A stretch of 64,000 bases of DNA from Deinococcus metalli (GCF_014201805.1 NZ_JACHFK010000002.1:310001-374000); one strand, 5' to 3'; shown: positions 27,918 to 36,553, numbered from the stretch's first letter. Notes: generated from the sequence alone by a model not told the origin. Translations and numbers: made by a program.

Positions 27918-29161
27918 GCGCCGGGCTGCGCCAGGACCCACGCGATGGCGCGGTCCGTCAGGCGGTCCAGCGCCTCCACGCTCTGTACGAGGTGCTCTTC
28001 CAGCGTGTCCTCGATCCTGTTGTGGCTGATGCCGCGCAGCGACTGCACAAACAGCATCACGGTCGGCACGCCAGAGCGGGCGACCTCGGCCGCGTCGTGC
28101 AGCGGTCCGCTCGGCAGGCGGTGGGCCGTGCCCGAGACCTCGCGCACGCTCGCCTCGGCCGCGTCGATCAGCTCCGGGTGGAAGGGGATCGGCTCGATGT
28201 ACCACAGGTCACCGAAACTCGCGGTGCAGCCGCCCTCTTCGGCGAAGCGCCGGGCTGCGTCCTGCGCGTCCTGCCACATCGCGGCCAGCTTCCCGGCGTC
28301 GAGGTGGCGCTGGTCCAGCGTGAGTTCGCAGGTCTCGACCACGCTGGTCACGATGCCCGGCAGGGTCGTGCAGCGGCCGATGGTGCACACGCCCCCGTGG
28401 CGCTCCGCGATGGTGTAGATCTCCTGCGCGAGCTGCCCCGCCGCACGGAACGCGTCCCGCCTCAAGTTCATGGGCGTGGAGCCCGAGTGCGCCGCCTGGC
28501 CGTGGAACGTGACGGTGTGCCGCTCGACCCCCACCGTGCCCAGCACCGCGCCCAGCGGCAGGCCCAGCCCTTCCAGCACCGGCCCCTGTTCGATGTGCAG
28601 TTCCAGGTACGCGGCGGCGCCCTCCAGCTCCTTCCTCGCCTGCGGGGCGTCCGCCAGCGTCACGCCCACCCGCGCCAGCGCGTCCTCCAGGCCCACGCCG
28701 TCCTTGTCGCGCAGCTTGCGCATCTCGGCGATGTCGATGTTGCCGCCTGCCGCGCTCGATCCGTACAGCGACCGCCCGAAGCGCGCGCCCTCCTCGTCGG
28801 CCCAGTCCACCAGCTTCAGCGTCACGGGGGGTCGCCCGCCGTACTGCTCGCTTATGCGCCGCAGCACCTCCACGCCCGCCAGGACATTCAGGCAGCCGTC
28901 CAGCCACCCGCCGTTGGGCACGCTGTCCAGGTGCCCGCCGATGACCAGCACGCGCTCGGAGTCGCCGGGCATGGTCGCCCACCAGTTCCCGGCGGCGTCC
29001 TGGCGCTGCTCCACCGGCAGCGCGTCCAGGCGCTCTTTCAGGAACGCGCGCGCGGCCAGCCACGTGTCGGTGAAGGCCACCCGCTGCGCCCCCTGCTCGT
29101 CACCGGTCAGCTCGCGCAGGGCCTTGAGGTCGTCGATGGTCCGCTGGGGATGCAGGGGCAT
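27914..29161 (-). CDS. M20-family Zn-dependent amidohydrolase, probable beta-ureidopropionase/N-carbamoyl amino acid hydrolase
   Basis: Hydrolyses an N-carbamoyl amino acid to the amino acid, CO2 and ammonia; in pyrimidine breakdown this is N-carbamoyl-beta-alanine. The 415-residue protein has the metal ligands His77 (IGGHLDSVPNGG), Asp88 (WLDGCLN) and Glu123/Glu124 (DWADEEGARFG), then His in ELHIEQGPVLE and the dimerisation lid VTFHGQAAHSGSTPM. C-terminal LPSGPLHDAAEVAR and SLRGISHNRIEDT are typical of the hydantoinase/carbamoylase group. Allantoate amidohydrolase is the main alternative. It is the third step of the reductive pathway whose first two steps are encoded at 34.8-39.3 kb. ATG 29161 has both an AAGGTGG and a TAAGGT box just upstream. 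Confidence 0.87.
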   Translation of the reverse strand: MPLHPQRTIDDLKALRELTGDEQGAQRVAFTDTWLAARAFLKERLDALPVEQRQDAAGNWWATMPGDSERVLVIGGHLDSVPNGGWLDGCLNVLAGVEVLRRISEQYGGRPPVTLKLVDWADEEGARFGRSLYGSSAAGGNIDIAEMRKLRDKDGVGLEDALARVGVTLADAPQARKELEGAAAYLELHIEQGPVLEGLGLPLGAVLGTVGVERHTVTFHGQAAHSGSTPMNLRRDAFRAAGQLAQEIYTIAERHGGVCTIGRCTTLPGIVTSVVETCELTLDQRHLDAGKLAAMWQDAQDAARRFAEEGGCTASFGDLWYIEPIPFHPELIDAAEASVREVSGTAHRLPSGPLHDAAEVARSGVPTVMLFVQSLRGISHNRIEDTLEEHLVQSVEALDRLTDRAIAWVLAQPGA

Positions 29162-29276
29162 GATCCACCTTAACGGACGGGCTCCGGCCGTGGAAAGAGC
29201 CGGCCTGGGCACGCCGCGTCGCGTCCCCGGCCGGGCTCCGATGCGGGCGGACGCCCGGGTCGCCAAGACGCCCGCG

Positions 29277-30140
29277 TCACATCCCGAACAGTTCCTTCAG
29301 GCCCGTGTGGAGCGTCGCCGGAGCGCGTCCCAGGAGCTGGGCGAGGTCCGGGCTGACCTCGTCCTCCTGGCCGTTGGCGATGTCGGTCATGAATCCCACG
29401 GTCCGCCGGGCGACCACCTCCGGGACCCCCCGCTCGACCATCTGTGCCGCGAAGGCGCCAGCTTCGGTGGGGCGGTAGGTCACCTGGCGCCCCGACAGCC
29501 GGGTCAGTTCGGCCGCCACGTCATCAAAGGAAGCCGCCACGCCGCCGGTGAGGTGGTACAGCTCCCGCGGCCACACGTCGGCCGCCAGGGCGTTCGCCAT
29601 CGCCTCGCCCATTTCCCGGCGCAGGGCGAACGCGACGCGGCCCTCACCGGCGGGCAGCGCGATGGTGCCGGTCTCGAACACCCGCTCGCCCACGAAGCGC
29701 GGAAGGGTGTCCATGTACAGGACGTTGCGGAAGATGGTGAACGGCAGGCCGCTGGCCCGGACGAGTTCCTCGGTCCGGAAGTGCCCGTCCATGAGGACGT
29801 TCGCCATGGTGGAGGGATCTTTCAGCGTCCGGCCGGTGTAGGCGACGCCCTGCACGCCAGCTGCTCTGGCGGCGTCCACCACCTGCTGGTGCTGCTGGAC
29901 ACGCCGCTCCTCGTCGGTCCCGGCGATCAGCAGCACGCGCTCGACGCCGTGCATGGCCCTCTCAAGCGACGAGCGGTCGTCATACTCCCCGATCCGGACG
30001 TCCACGCCCCGGTCCCGCAGGTCCGCGGCCCGGCCCTCATCCCGCGCCAGGGCGGCCACCCCGCCGGCCGGGCCGATCTTCAGGAGCTGGTCGATGACGC
30101 TGCGGCCCAGGTGGCCGGTGGCTCCGGTGACGAGAATCAT
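29277..30140 (-). CDS. NmrA-like NAD(P)-binding protein, quinone oxidoreductase 2 type
   Basis: Atypical SDR of 287 residues. The nucleotide-binding motif GATGHLG starts at residue 6; no YxxxK catalytic pair is present at the usual site, as in NmrA and QorB/YtfG relatives. Chain landmarks are VERVLLIAGTDEERRVQQHQ, VAYTGRTLKDPSTMANVLMDGHFRTEELVRASG and LYHLTGGVAASFDDVAAELT. It may reduce quinones or sense redox state. It is transcribed divergently from a TetR-type repressor that probably controls it. Confidence 0.85.
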   Translation of the reverse strand: MILVTGATGHLGRSVIDQLLKIGPAGGVAALARDEGRAADLRDRGVDVRIGEYDDRSSLERAMHGVERVLLIAGTDEERRVQQHQQVVDAARAAGVQGVAYTGRTLKDPSTMANVLMDGHFRTEELVRASGLPFTIFRNVLYMDTLPRFVGERVFETGTIALPAGEGRVAFALRREMGEAMANALAADVWPRELYHLTGGVAASFDDVAAELTRLSGRQVTYRPTEAGAFAAQMVERGVPEVVARRTVGFMTDIANGQEDEVSPDLAQLLGRAPATLHTGLKELFGM

Positions 30141-30218
30141 GGTGGTCTCCTTGTCGAGCGAAGAGGGGCGGGGAAGGGTGGGGCCAGATCAAACGTTGCC
30201 CTGGAGCTGCCAGCGGTA

Positions 30219-30272
30219 ACGGTATTCTGATTCCAGTGATATGTCAAGGTGATAGCGATAGGGTGTTATCAT
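30219..30272. promoter_or_regulatory. Divergent promoter and operator region of the NmrA-like/TetR pair
   Basis: Minus strand: TTGACA (30247-30242), 17 bases, TACCGT (30224-30219) drives the NmrA-like gene. Plus strand: TATCAT (30267-30272) ends 6 bases before the TetR ATG at 30279. Between and over them lie TGATA boxes (30237-30241, 30250-30254) and an opposing TATCA (30267-30271), a likely TetR operator. The stretch is AT-rich compared with its surroundings. Confidence 0.5.
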
Positions 30273-30278
30273 CGATAT

Positions 30279-30974
30279 ATGATGTCGTCCCCGGTGCCCT
30301 CGCCACAGGAGCGCATCCTGCACGCTGCCCTGACGCTGCTGGAGACCGGCGGGATCGACGCGGTCTCCACCCGTGCGGTCAGCGTGGCGGCCAACGTCCA
30401 GCCCCCCACCATCTACCGCCATTACGGCGACATGCGCGGCCTGCTGGACGCCGTCGCCAGCGCCGGCTTCCACACGTACCTGCGGGCCAACGCGTCCCGT
30501 GCCCGGCGCGCCGATCCGGTGCAGGAACTCCGCGAGGGCTGGCACCTGCACGTGGACTTCGGCCTCAAGCACCCGCACCTGTATGCCTTGATGTACGCCG
30601 CGCCAGAATCCGGCACCCTGTCCCCCGCCGCCCGCGAGGGCTTCGCGGCGCTCCACGCCCTGATAGAACGCATCGCCGCGACCGGACGGCTCACCACGGG
30701 CGTCGAACGCGCGGCCGCCATGGTTCACCGCGCCGGCCTGGGCTACACGCTGGGACAGCTCAGTGACCCCATCCCCGACCCCAGCGTGTCGGACGCCATG
30801 CTGGACGCCGTCCTGAGCGTCATTCTCACGCCCGAACCCGCCGACGCCACGCCCCCCGGGCCGAGTGCCGCCGCCCACGCCGTCGCGCTGGCCGCCGTGC
30901 TCAAGGCCGAGCCGAGCCCCTTCAGCGAGGCCGAGCGGTATCTGCTGACGGAGTGGCTGCGCCGGCTGATGTGA
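30279..30974 (+). CDS. TetR/AcrR-family transcriptional regulator
   Basis: Repressor of 231 residues. The N-terminal helix-turn-helix is standard (ERILHAALTLLETGGIDAVS, TRAVSVAANVQPPTIYRHYG, about residues 8-55). The ligand domain has a conserved-looking VDFGLKHPHLYALMYAAPE near residue 100, as in a TetR subgroup with WHG-type C-terminal domains. It probably controls the divergent NmrA-like gene and itself through the TGATA/TATCA boxes between them. The ATG at 30279 (MMSSP) is preferred because a -10 box lies 6 bases upstream; an in-frame start at 30249 would run through the promoter. Confidence 0.88.
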   Translation: MMSSPVPSPQERILHAALTLLETGGIDAVSTRAVSVAANVQPPTIYRHYGDMRGLLDAVASAGFHTYLRANASRARRADPVQELREGWHLHVDFGLKHPHLYALMYAAPESGTLSPAAREGFAALHALIERIAATGRLTTGVERAAAMVHRAGLGYTLGQLSDPIPDPSVSDAMLDAVLSVILTPEPADATPPGPSAAAHAVALAAVLKAEPSPFSEAERYLLTEWLRRLM

Positions 30975-31017
30975 GGTCCGTGGAGCGACCCGCGTTCTGC
31001 GCTGAGCGGCACGAGAG

Positions 31018-31050
31018 CGGCGGATACGGCACGGTGTGCGGTATCCGCCG
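31018..31050. terminator. Bidirectional terminator between TetR gene and pyrimidine transport operon
   Basis: A perfect 10-bp stem CGGCGGATAC (31018-31027) with its complement (31041-31050); the 13-base loop can itself pair GCAC with GTGC. It lies between convergent genes and is followed by TCTTCC on the plus strand. It would end both the TetR transcript and the long minus-strand operon. Confidence 0.65.
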
Positions 31051-31098
31051 TCTTCCGTCCCCCGAGCCTCCTGTGGTCGGCCCGGAGCTGGTCCTGAC

Positions 31099-32157
31099 TT
31101 ACTTCGCCTTCTTGCCCGTCGCCATTTCCCACACGCTGTAGTTCACGGCCCCGGCGCTGGGCATGCTCTTGAGGATGCCCAGGTCCATCAGCAGCTTCAC
31201 GTTGGCCTGGTACGTGGCGGGATCGAGGTACCCGGCCATGCCCTTCAGGGTCGGGCCGGCCTTGTACAGCTTGGCGATCTCGGCCATCTGCCACGTCTGG
31301 TGCCCGGCGGCGCTGGCGCGCGTGCCCGAGCCCTTGCAGGTGTTGCCGCAGTTGACCAGCACGATCTGCACGGCTTCCTTCTGGTTGGCGACCGCGTAGT
31401 TCCAGCCCTTCAGGGTGGCGCGCACGAGCTTCGCGGCGATTTCCTGGCCGCTCATGCCGCTGCCCTTGAAGTTCTTGGTGTCGAGCACCTTCTGCGTGGT
31501 GAACATCAGGTCCTCGAGCAGGTTCACGCCGTTGTCGGCGGCGCTCATGATGTTCAGCTTGTCCAGCGGGTAACCCAGGCCCACGATCTGGTCGACCTCG
31601 TTGTAGGTCATGGCCGAGACCGCATCGACCTTGTCCGGGAACACCAGGCTGGGGTCGAAGGGATACGTCACGGCCTGCACGCTGGGGTTCGCCACACTGC
31701 TGTCCAGGCTGCTGGTCATGTTGTTCTTCTTGAGCAGCGCCACGGCCGGGTACTCGTTGCCGCTGGGCCACACGCCGATCTTCTTGCCCATCAGGTCGGC
31801 CGGTTTCATGATGTCCTTGGTCTTCAGGCTGACCAGCGTGTACCCGCTTTTCTGGAACAGCTGCGCGATGTGCACGACCGGCAGGCCCTGCTGGCGCGCG
31901 GTGAGCAGGTCCGTGATCCACGTGGTGCCGAAGTCGGCGGTGCCGGTGGCGACCGTCTGGATGGGCGACTGGTCCCCGATGGGCAGCAGCGTCACGTCTA
32001 GGCCCTCGGCCTTGTAATAGCCCTTGGCCTGCGCGACGAAAAAGCCCGCGAACTGCGCCTGCGGGAACCACTTGAGCTGGAGCTTGACGGGCACGTTGGC
32101 GGCGTGGGCGGAACCGAGGGTGGCGGCGGCGAGGGCGAACAGCAGGGCTTTCTTCAT
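31099..32157 (-). CDS. NMT1/THI5-like ABC substrate-binding protein
   Basis: Extracytoplasmic binding protein, 352 residues, with signal peptide MKKALLFALAAATLGSAHA and cleavage near residue 19. LQLKWFPQAQFAGFFVAQAKGYYKAEGLDV and GTADFGTTWITDLLTARQQG are signatures of the family that binds hydroxymethylpyrimidine, sulfonates, nitrate-like or riboflavin compounds. Here it is the last gene of the preT-preA-dihydropyrimidinase operon, so uracil, thymine, dihydropyrimidines or hydantoins are the likely ligands; that is inference from context. GGAGG precedes the start. A terminator-like hairpin follows. Confidence 0.9.
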   Translation of the reverse strand: MKKALLFALAAATLGSAHAANVPVKLQLKWFPQAQFAGFFVAQAKGYYKAEGLDVTLLPIGDQSPIQTVATGTADFGTTWITDLLTARQQGLPVVHIAQLFQKSGYTLVSLKTKDIMKPADLMGKKIGVWPSGNEYPAVALLKKNNMTSSLDSSVANPSVQAVTYPFDPSLVFPDKVDAVSAMTYNEVDQIVGLGYPLDKLNIMSAADNGVNLLEDLMFTTQKVLDTKNFKGSGMSGQEIAAKLVRATLKGWNYAVANQKEAVQIVLVNCGNTCKGSGTRASAAGHQTWQMAEIAKLYKAGPTLKGMAGYLDPATYQANVKLLMDLGILKSMPSAGAVNYSVWEMATGKKAK

Positions 32158-32185
32158 CGGGAACCTCCGGAACGTGGGGAGCGGG

Positions 32186-33151
32186 TTAACGGTTCAGACG
32201 GCGGCTGGCGTGCCAGCCCGTGAAGCGGTGTTCGAGCCACTGGATGACCGCGTAGAACGCGATGCCCAGCACGGAGGCGACCACGATGGCTGCCCACACG
32301 ATATCGAGGTTGAACCGCCCGGCCTCGATCTGGATGCGGAAGCCCAGGCCGCGCCCGGTTGTGCCGAAAAACTCCCCGACGATGGCGCCGATCATGGCGA
32401 GGGTCGAGGCGACCTTGAGCGCGTTGAACAGGAAGGGCAGGGCGCTCGGCACCCGCACCAGCGCGAACGCCTGTGCGGGCGGGGCGGCGTAGGTCCGCAT
32501 CAGGTCGAGCAGCAGGGGATTGGCGCTCTGGAGGCCGCGCACCACGTTCACCACGACGGGGAAGAACACGGTGATCGCCACGATGATCGCTTTGCTGGTC
32601 CACTCCAGCCCGAAGGCCTTCACGACCACCGGCGCGAGCGCCACGATGGGAATGCTGGAGAACAGGCCCGCGTACGGCAGCGCTCCGCGCTCCAGGAACG
32701 GAAAGCGCACGGCCGCCAGCGCGACGAGGATGCCCAGCGCGGCGCCCGCTGCGTAGCCGGTCAGGGTCTCCTGCACGAAGGTCACGCGGGCGTCTTGCAG
32801 CAGCACCGCGCGGGCCGACCACAGCGCCTGCACCACCCGCGTGGGCGTGGGAATCAGGCCCGGCGGCACCCCGAAGGCCCGCAGCAGCGCCTCCACGCCG
32901 ATCAGGACCAGCAGCGCGGCGATCAGCGCCGGGAGGAGCCCCGACAGGCGCGCGGCGACCGCGCCCAGCCCCGCGACGCCGCCCAGCGCGCCCAGCACCG
33001 TCAGGGCGATGCTCAGCGCCTTGCGGCCCGGCGGCACGCTGTCCAGCGGGTAGGGCCACACCACCCACACCGCCGCGAGCAGCAGCAGCGCGCCCAGCGC
33101 CAGCAGCGCCCAGCCGAGTGCGGTGCGGCTGCCCCCGCGCGTCAGCGTCAC
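32186..33151 (-). CDS. ABC transporter permease (second of two)
   Basis: Integral membrane subunit of the pyrimidine-linked importer, 321 residues. The first third contains several hydrophobic segments (TALGWALLALGALLLLAAVWV, SIALTVLGALGGVAGL and others) that are extra to the common six-helix core. The core has EALLRAFGVPPGLIPTP, a gating region and the coupling motif for the ATPase (ANPLLLDLMRTYAAPPAQAF). GTG 33151 overlaps the TGA of the first permease (GTGA), which decides the start; a longer in-frame reading upstream would overlap the other permease by 100 bases. It probably pairs with the first permease as a heterodimer. Confidence 0.86.
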   Translation of the reverse strand: MTLTRGGSRTALGWALLALGALLLLAAVWVVWPYPLDSVPPGRKALSIALTVLGALGGVAGLGAVAARLSGLLPALIAALLVLIGVEALLRAFGVPPGLIPTPTRVVQALWSARAVLLQDARVTFVQETLTGYAAGAALGILVALAAVRFPFLERGALPYAGLFSSIPIVALAPVVVKAFGLEWTSKAIIVAITVFFPVVVNVVRGLQSANPLLLDLMRTYAAPPAQAFALVRVPSALPFLFNALKVASTLAMIGAIVGEFFGTTGRGLGFRIQIEAGRFNLDIVWAAIVVASVLGIAFYAVIQWLEHRFTGWHASRRLNR

Positions 33152-34032
33152 CGCGACTGTCCCGCTCGCCACGGCGTCACCAGCCTCTCGACCACGCCCA
33201 GCAGACCCACCAGGGCGATGCCCAGCGCCGCGCCGTACAGCATGATCACCCACAGCGCCAGCGTGTCCGATGCGCGCGAGTTCTCCGCCAGCATCTTGCC
33301 CAGTCCCGCAAAGGAGATGGTGCTGATCTCCGCCACGATGGAACCGATCAGCGCGGCCGTCGCGGCGACCTTCAGCGACGTGAACAGGAAGGGCAGGCTG
33401 GCCGGCAGCCGCAGCTTCCAGAACACCTGGGAGCCGGACGCGCGGTACGTGCGCATCAGGTCTTCCTGCATGGGGTCAGGGCTGCGCAGGCCCGCCGACA
33501 CGCCCACCGCCACCGGGAAGAACGCGATGTACGCCGCGATCAGCGCCTTGGGCAGCCAGCCCTGCACGCCGTACTGCCCGAGCACCACCGCCAGCATGGG
33601 CGCGAGCGCCACCACCGGCACTGTCTGCGACGCGATCAGCCACGGCAGCGTCACGCGCTCGAAGGCGCGGCTGGCGACCAGCCCCACGGCCAGGATCACG
33701 CCCAGCACCGTGGCGATCCCCAGGCCGACCAGCGTCTCACCGGCGGTGACCAGGGTGTTGTACGGCACGCTGGTCGGGGACATCGGCGGCGTGCTCATGG
33801 TGCGGAAGCTCGCGCCGAGCTGCGCGGGGGCCGGCAGCACCGGGTTGCGGAGCTGTGTGGCGCACGCGATGGCCGTCTTGCACTCCAGTTCCGCGCCGCT
33901 GTCGAGCGTCCGCTGCGCCTGGCCCACGTTCGCCCACAGCATCAGCGGCCAGTACAGGGCCAGCACGACCACGGCCACGACCAGCATCGGCCCCAGGGTT
34001 CCGATGCTGCCCGGCCGGCGGAGGGTCGTCAT
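33148..34032 (-). CDS. ABC transporter permease (first of two)
   Basis: Membrane subunit, 294 residues, of the BPD/SsuC-like group. An N-terminal helix (LVVAVVVLALYWPLMLW) is followed by an extracytoplasmic loop with two cysteines (ELECKTAIACATQ), then about five further helices. The EAA-type loop that contacts the ATPase is PDPMQEDLMRTYRASGSQVF. It lies 3 bases after the ATPase gene and overlaps the second permease, so the three are one translational unit. Two different permeases predict a heterodimeric channel. Confidence 0.88.
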   Translation of the reverse strand: MTTLRRPGSIGTLGPMLVVAVVVLALYWPLMLWANVGQAQRTLDSGAELECKTAIACATQLRNPVLPAPAQLGASFRTMSTPPMSPTSVPYNTLVTAGETLVGLGIATVLGVILAVGLVASRAFERVTLPWLIASQTVPVVALAPMLAVVLGQYGVQGWLPKALIAAYIAFFPVAVGVSAGLRSPDPMQEDLMRTYRASGSQVFWKLRLPASLPFLFTSLKVAATAALIGSIVAEISTISFAGLGKMLAENSRASDTLALWVIMLYGAALGIALVGLLGVVERLVTPWRAGQSR

Positions 34033-34035
34033 CGG

Positions 34036-34857
34036 CTACTCCTCGACATCGAAGCCGTGTCCCTTGCGCAGCAGTTCGCGCACGCGCGTGGCCAGTTCAA
34101 AAAAGCGCGGCGACTCGCGCGTCTCCTGCGTGCGGGGGTGTGGCAGGTCGATGTCCACCACGCCCTCGATCTTGCCGGGTCTCGCGGTCATCACGACCAC
34201 GCGGGTGCTCAGGAACACCGCCTCGGTGATGCCGTGGGTCACGAACACCACCGTCTTGCGCGTGTCCTGCCACAGCCGCAGCAGCTCGCCGTTCAGCTTC
34301 TCGCGGGTAATCTCGTCCAGCGCGCCGAAGGGTTCGTCCATCAGCAGCAGCGGCGGATCGAAGGCCAGCGCCCGCGCGATGGACACGCGCTGCTGCATGC
34401 CGCCCGACAGCTGCCACGGGTAGCGGCCCTCGAAACCGGTCAGACCCACCAGCTCCAGCATCTCGCGCGCCCGCGTCTCGCGGGTGGCCTTCGGGCGGTT
34501 CATGACGTCCAGCGGCAGCATCACGTTCTGGAGGACCGTGCGCCATTCCATCAGCGCCGGAGCCTGGAACACGTAGCCGTACTCGCGCGCCTGCCGCGCC
34601 TGCGCCGGCGTCTTGCCGCCGATCCGCAGCTCGCCGCTGGTGGGCGTGATCAGGTCGGCCATCAGCCGCAGCAGCGTGGTCTTGCCGCAGCCCGACGGCC
34701 CGATCAGCGAGATGAACTCGCCGGGCCGGATAGCAAGCGTGGCGTCCTGCAACGCGATGGTGTCGCTGCCCGCGCCCCGGAACACCATGTTCAGGTTCCG
34801 CAGGTGAACGGCCGCCGCGTCCGTGCCGACGGTGTATGGGGTGGCCGGTGCGCTCAA
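34036..34857 (-). CDS. ABC transporter ATP-binding protein, SsuB/TauB-like
   Basis: ATPase that powers the adjacent importer, 273 residues. Walker A is GPSGCGKTT near residue 50, the Q-loop is YGYVFQAPALMEW, the signature is LSGGMQQRVSIARAL, Walker B is LLLMDEPFGALD, and the H-loop is VFVTHGITEAVFL. The VFQxPxLxPW-like Q-loop and size match ATPases of nitrate/sulfonate/taurine importers. The start is TTG 34857, chosen because it overlaps the dihydropyrimidinase stop as TTGA and no ATG or GTG lies closer to the domain start. Confidence 0.88.
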   Translation of the reverse strand: MSAPATPYTVGTDAAAVHLRNLNMVFRGAGSDTIALQDATLAIRPGEFISLIGPSGCGKTTLLRLMADLITPTSGELRIGGKTPAQARQAREYGYVFQAPALMEWRTVLQNVMLPLDVMNRPKATRETRAREMLELVGLTGFEGRYPWQLSGGMQQRVSIARALAFDPPLLLMDEPFGALDEITREKLNGELLRLWQDTRKTVVFVTHGITEAVFLSTRVVVMTARPGKIEGVVDIDLPHPRTQETRESPRFFELATRVRELLRKGHGFDVEE

Positions 34858-36239
34858 GCGGTGCTCCCGTGCGGGTGGCGGCGCAGCAGGTGCCCGCGCG
34901 ACGGATCGCCCACGAACTCGCCGTCCCGCGCCGCGACCTGACCGCGCACCGTGACCACGCTGGGCCGCCCGTCGATGTCCATACCCTCGAAGCCGCTGTA
35001 GTCGTTGTTCACGTGGCAGGTCTCGGCGCTGATCTTGCCACGGTACGCCGGGTCGTAGATCACCAGATCGGCGTCCGAGCCCACCGCGATCTCGCCCTTC
35101 TTCGGGTACAGGCCGAAGATCTTCGCCGTGCGCGTGCTCGCCGCGTCCACGAAGCGGTGGACGTCCAGATTGCCCCGGCTGACGCCGTAGGTGTACAGCA
35201 GGTTCACGCGGTCCTCGATGGCGGGAATACCGTTGGGGATCTTTGTGAAGTCGCCGTCCCCCATGTGCTTCTGCGCTACGTCGAAGGGGCAGTGGTCGGT
35301 CGCCACCGTGTCGATCTCGCCCCGCTCCAGCGCCGTCCACAGCGCCTTCTGGTTCGATTTGTCGCGCAGCGGGGGGCTCATCACGTGCTTGGCGCCCTCC
35401 ACGCCGGGCCGCTCGGCGTAGGTCTTGTCCAGCAGGAAGTGCGGAATCACCGACTCGATGTGGAGGTTCACGCCGCGCGCCTTGGCGTCCAGCGCGGCCT
35501 TCAGCGCACGGGCGTTCGACAGGTGCACCACGTAGCCCTCCGCGCCCGTCATCTCCAGGAAGGTGGCGAAATGCGCGGTGCCGTCGGCCTCCACCTGCTC
35601 CGGGCGGCTGGGTTCGTGCCACTCCGGCCCGGTCTTGCCCTCGGCAAGGAGCTTGGCCTGGAGCTGCGACACGAGTTCCGCGTTCTCGCAGTGGGCCGTG
35701 ACGACCACGCCGAGTTCCTTCGCCAGCGTCAGCGTGCGGAACAGCGCCGCGTCCTCGATCCCGAAGGCGCCCTTGTACGCCAGGAACACCTTGAACGACG
35801 TCATGCCGCCCGCGACCAGCTCGCGCAGGTAGCCCTCGGTCGCGTCATTCCACGCGGTCACGCCGATGTGGAAGGTGTAGTCGCACGCGCTGTGGCCCTC
35901 GGCCATGCCGGACCACAGGTGCCACGCGTCCATCAGGTCCTCGCTGCCACCCGGCGCGAGCATCTCGATGTACGTGGTCGTCCCGCCGATCACGGCCGCC
36001 TGGCTGGCAGTGGTGTGCGTGTCCTTGGCAAACGTCCCCATGAACGGCAGATGGACGTGCACGTGCGGATCGATGAATCCGGGGAAGACCAGCTTGCCGC
36101 TCGCGTCGATCACCTCGGCGCCGTCCGGCGCGCTCAGGTGCTCCCCGATCTGCGCGATGGTCTCGCCCTCGACCAGGATGTCCGCCGTGTACCGCCGGTC
36201 CGCGGTGACGATCTCGCCGTTCTTGATGAGCAGGGTCAT
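34854..36239 (-). CDS. hydA: Dihydropyrimidinase (D-hydantoinase family)
   Basis: Opens dihydrouracil or dihydrothymine to the N-carbamoyl beta-amino acid, the second step of reductive pyrimidine breakdown; cytoplasmic, usually a tetramer. The 461-residue amidohydrolase has the dinuclear metal site: His59/His61 (DPHVHVHL), carboxylated Lys150 (MTSFKVFLAYKG), VVTAHCEN, LHIESVIPHF, and Asp in VATDHCPF. Length and motifs match HydA/DHPase. It lies directly between preA and the ABC importer in one operon. Its TGA overlaps the ATPase TTG start, so translation is coupled. Confidence 0.93.
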   Translation of the reverse strand: MTLLIKNGEIVTADRRYTADILVEGETIAQIGEHLSAPDGAEVIDASGKLVFPGFIDPHVHVHLPFMGTFAKDTHTTASQAAVIGGTTTYIEMLAPGGSEDLMDAWHLWSGMAEGHSACDYTFHIGVTAWNDATEGYLRELVAGGMTSFKVFLAYKGAFGIEDAALFRTLTLAKELGVVVTAHCENAELVSQLQAKLLAEGKTGPEWHEPSRPEQVEADGTAHFATFLEMTGAEGYVVHLSNARALKAALDAKARGVNLHIESVIPHFLLDKTYAERPGVEGAKHVMSPPLRDKSNQKALWTALERGEIDTVATDHCPFDVAQKHMGDGDFTKIPNGIPAIEDRVNLLYTYGVSRGNLDVHRFVDAASTRTAKIFGLYPKKGEIAVGSDADLVIYDPAYRGKISAETCHVNNDYSGFEGMDIDGRPSVVTVRGQVAARDGEFVGDPSRGHLLRRHPHGSTA

Positions 36240-36295
36240 GTCAGCTCCAGAGAGGGGGCCAGAGAGAGGGACGGGGGCCGCTCAGCCGGCCGTGG

Positions 36296-36553
36296 TCACT
36301 TGCACTGCAACTGCACGGCGCGGCCGTTCGGGGTGTTGTCGTAGGCGATGGCGCAGGCCATCTGCGCGTTGCGGCACGATTCGATGGCGATGTTGGTGCT
36401 CGTGACGGTGGTCACGCACGCGAACTTGCTGGGCGGGAACTTGTTCGTCGCGGCGGTGCCCTGTGCGCGGGCGACGGTCGGGCCGACCACGCTGCCCGCC
36501 ACGAAGGTGCCGATCAGGGCGAGAACCACCAGTGAGTTGCGCTTGTTGTTCAT
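36296..36553 (-). CDS. Small secreted or periplasmic protein with four cysteines
   Basis: Unrecognised 85-residue protein. Residues 1-30 look like a signal peptide (RNSLVVLALIGTFVAGSVVG, cleavage after ARA) and the mature part is about 55 residues with Cys46, Cys60, Cys67 and Cys84, suited to two disulfide bonds. GGGGAG lies upstream of ATG 36553. It sits between preA (33 bases away) and the dihydropyrimidinase gene (56 bases away) on the same strand, so it is probably co-expressed with pyrimidine breakdown. No function can be assigned; a role at the cell surface with the importer is one guess. Confidence 0.8.
   Translation of the reverse strand: MNNKRNSLVVLALIGTFVAGSVVGPTVARAQGTAATNKFPPSKFACVTTVTSTNIAIESCRNAQMACAIAYDNTPNGRAVQLQCK

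Noticed and set aside
32024..34423. Long plus-strand frame opposite the ABC permeases
   Set aside because: Its translation is low-complexity and antisense to three well-supported transporter genes joined by start/stop overlaps.
31099..34857. Thiamine-precursor (ThiXYZ-type) importer with a TPP riboswitch
   Set aside because: The binding protein family fits, but there are no thi genes and no TPP-type leader; the genes are internal to the preT operon.
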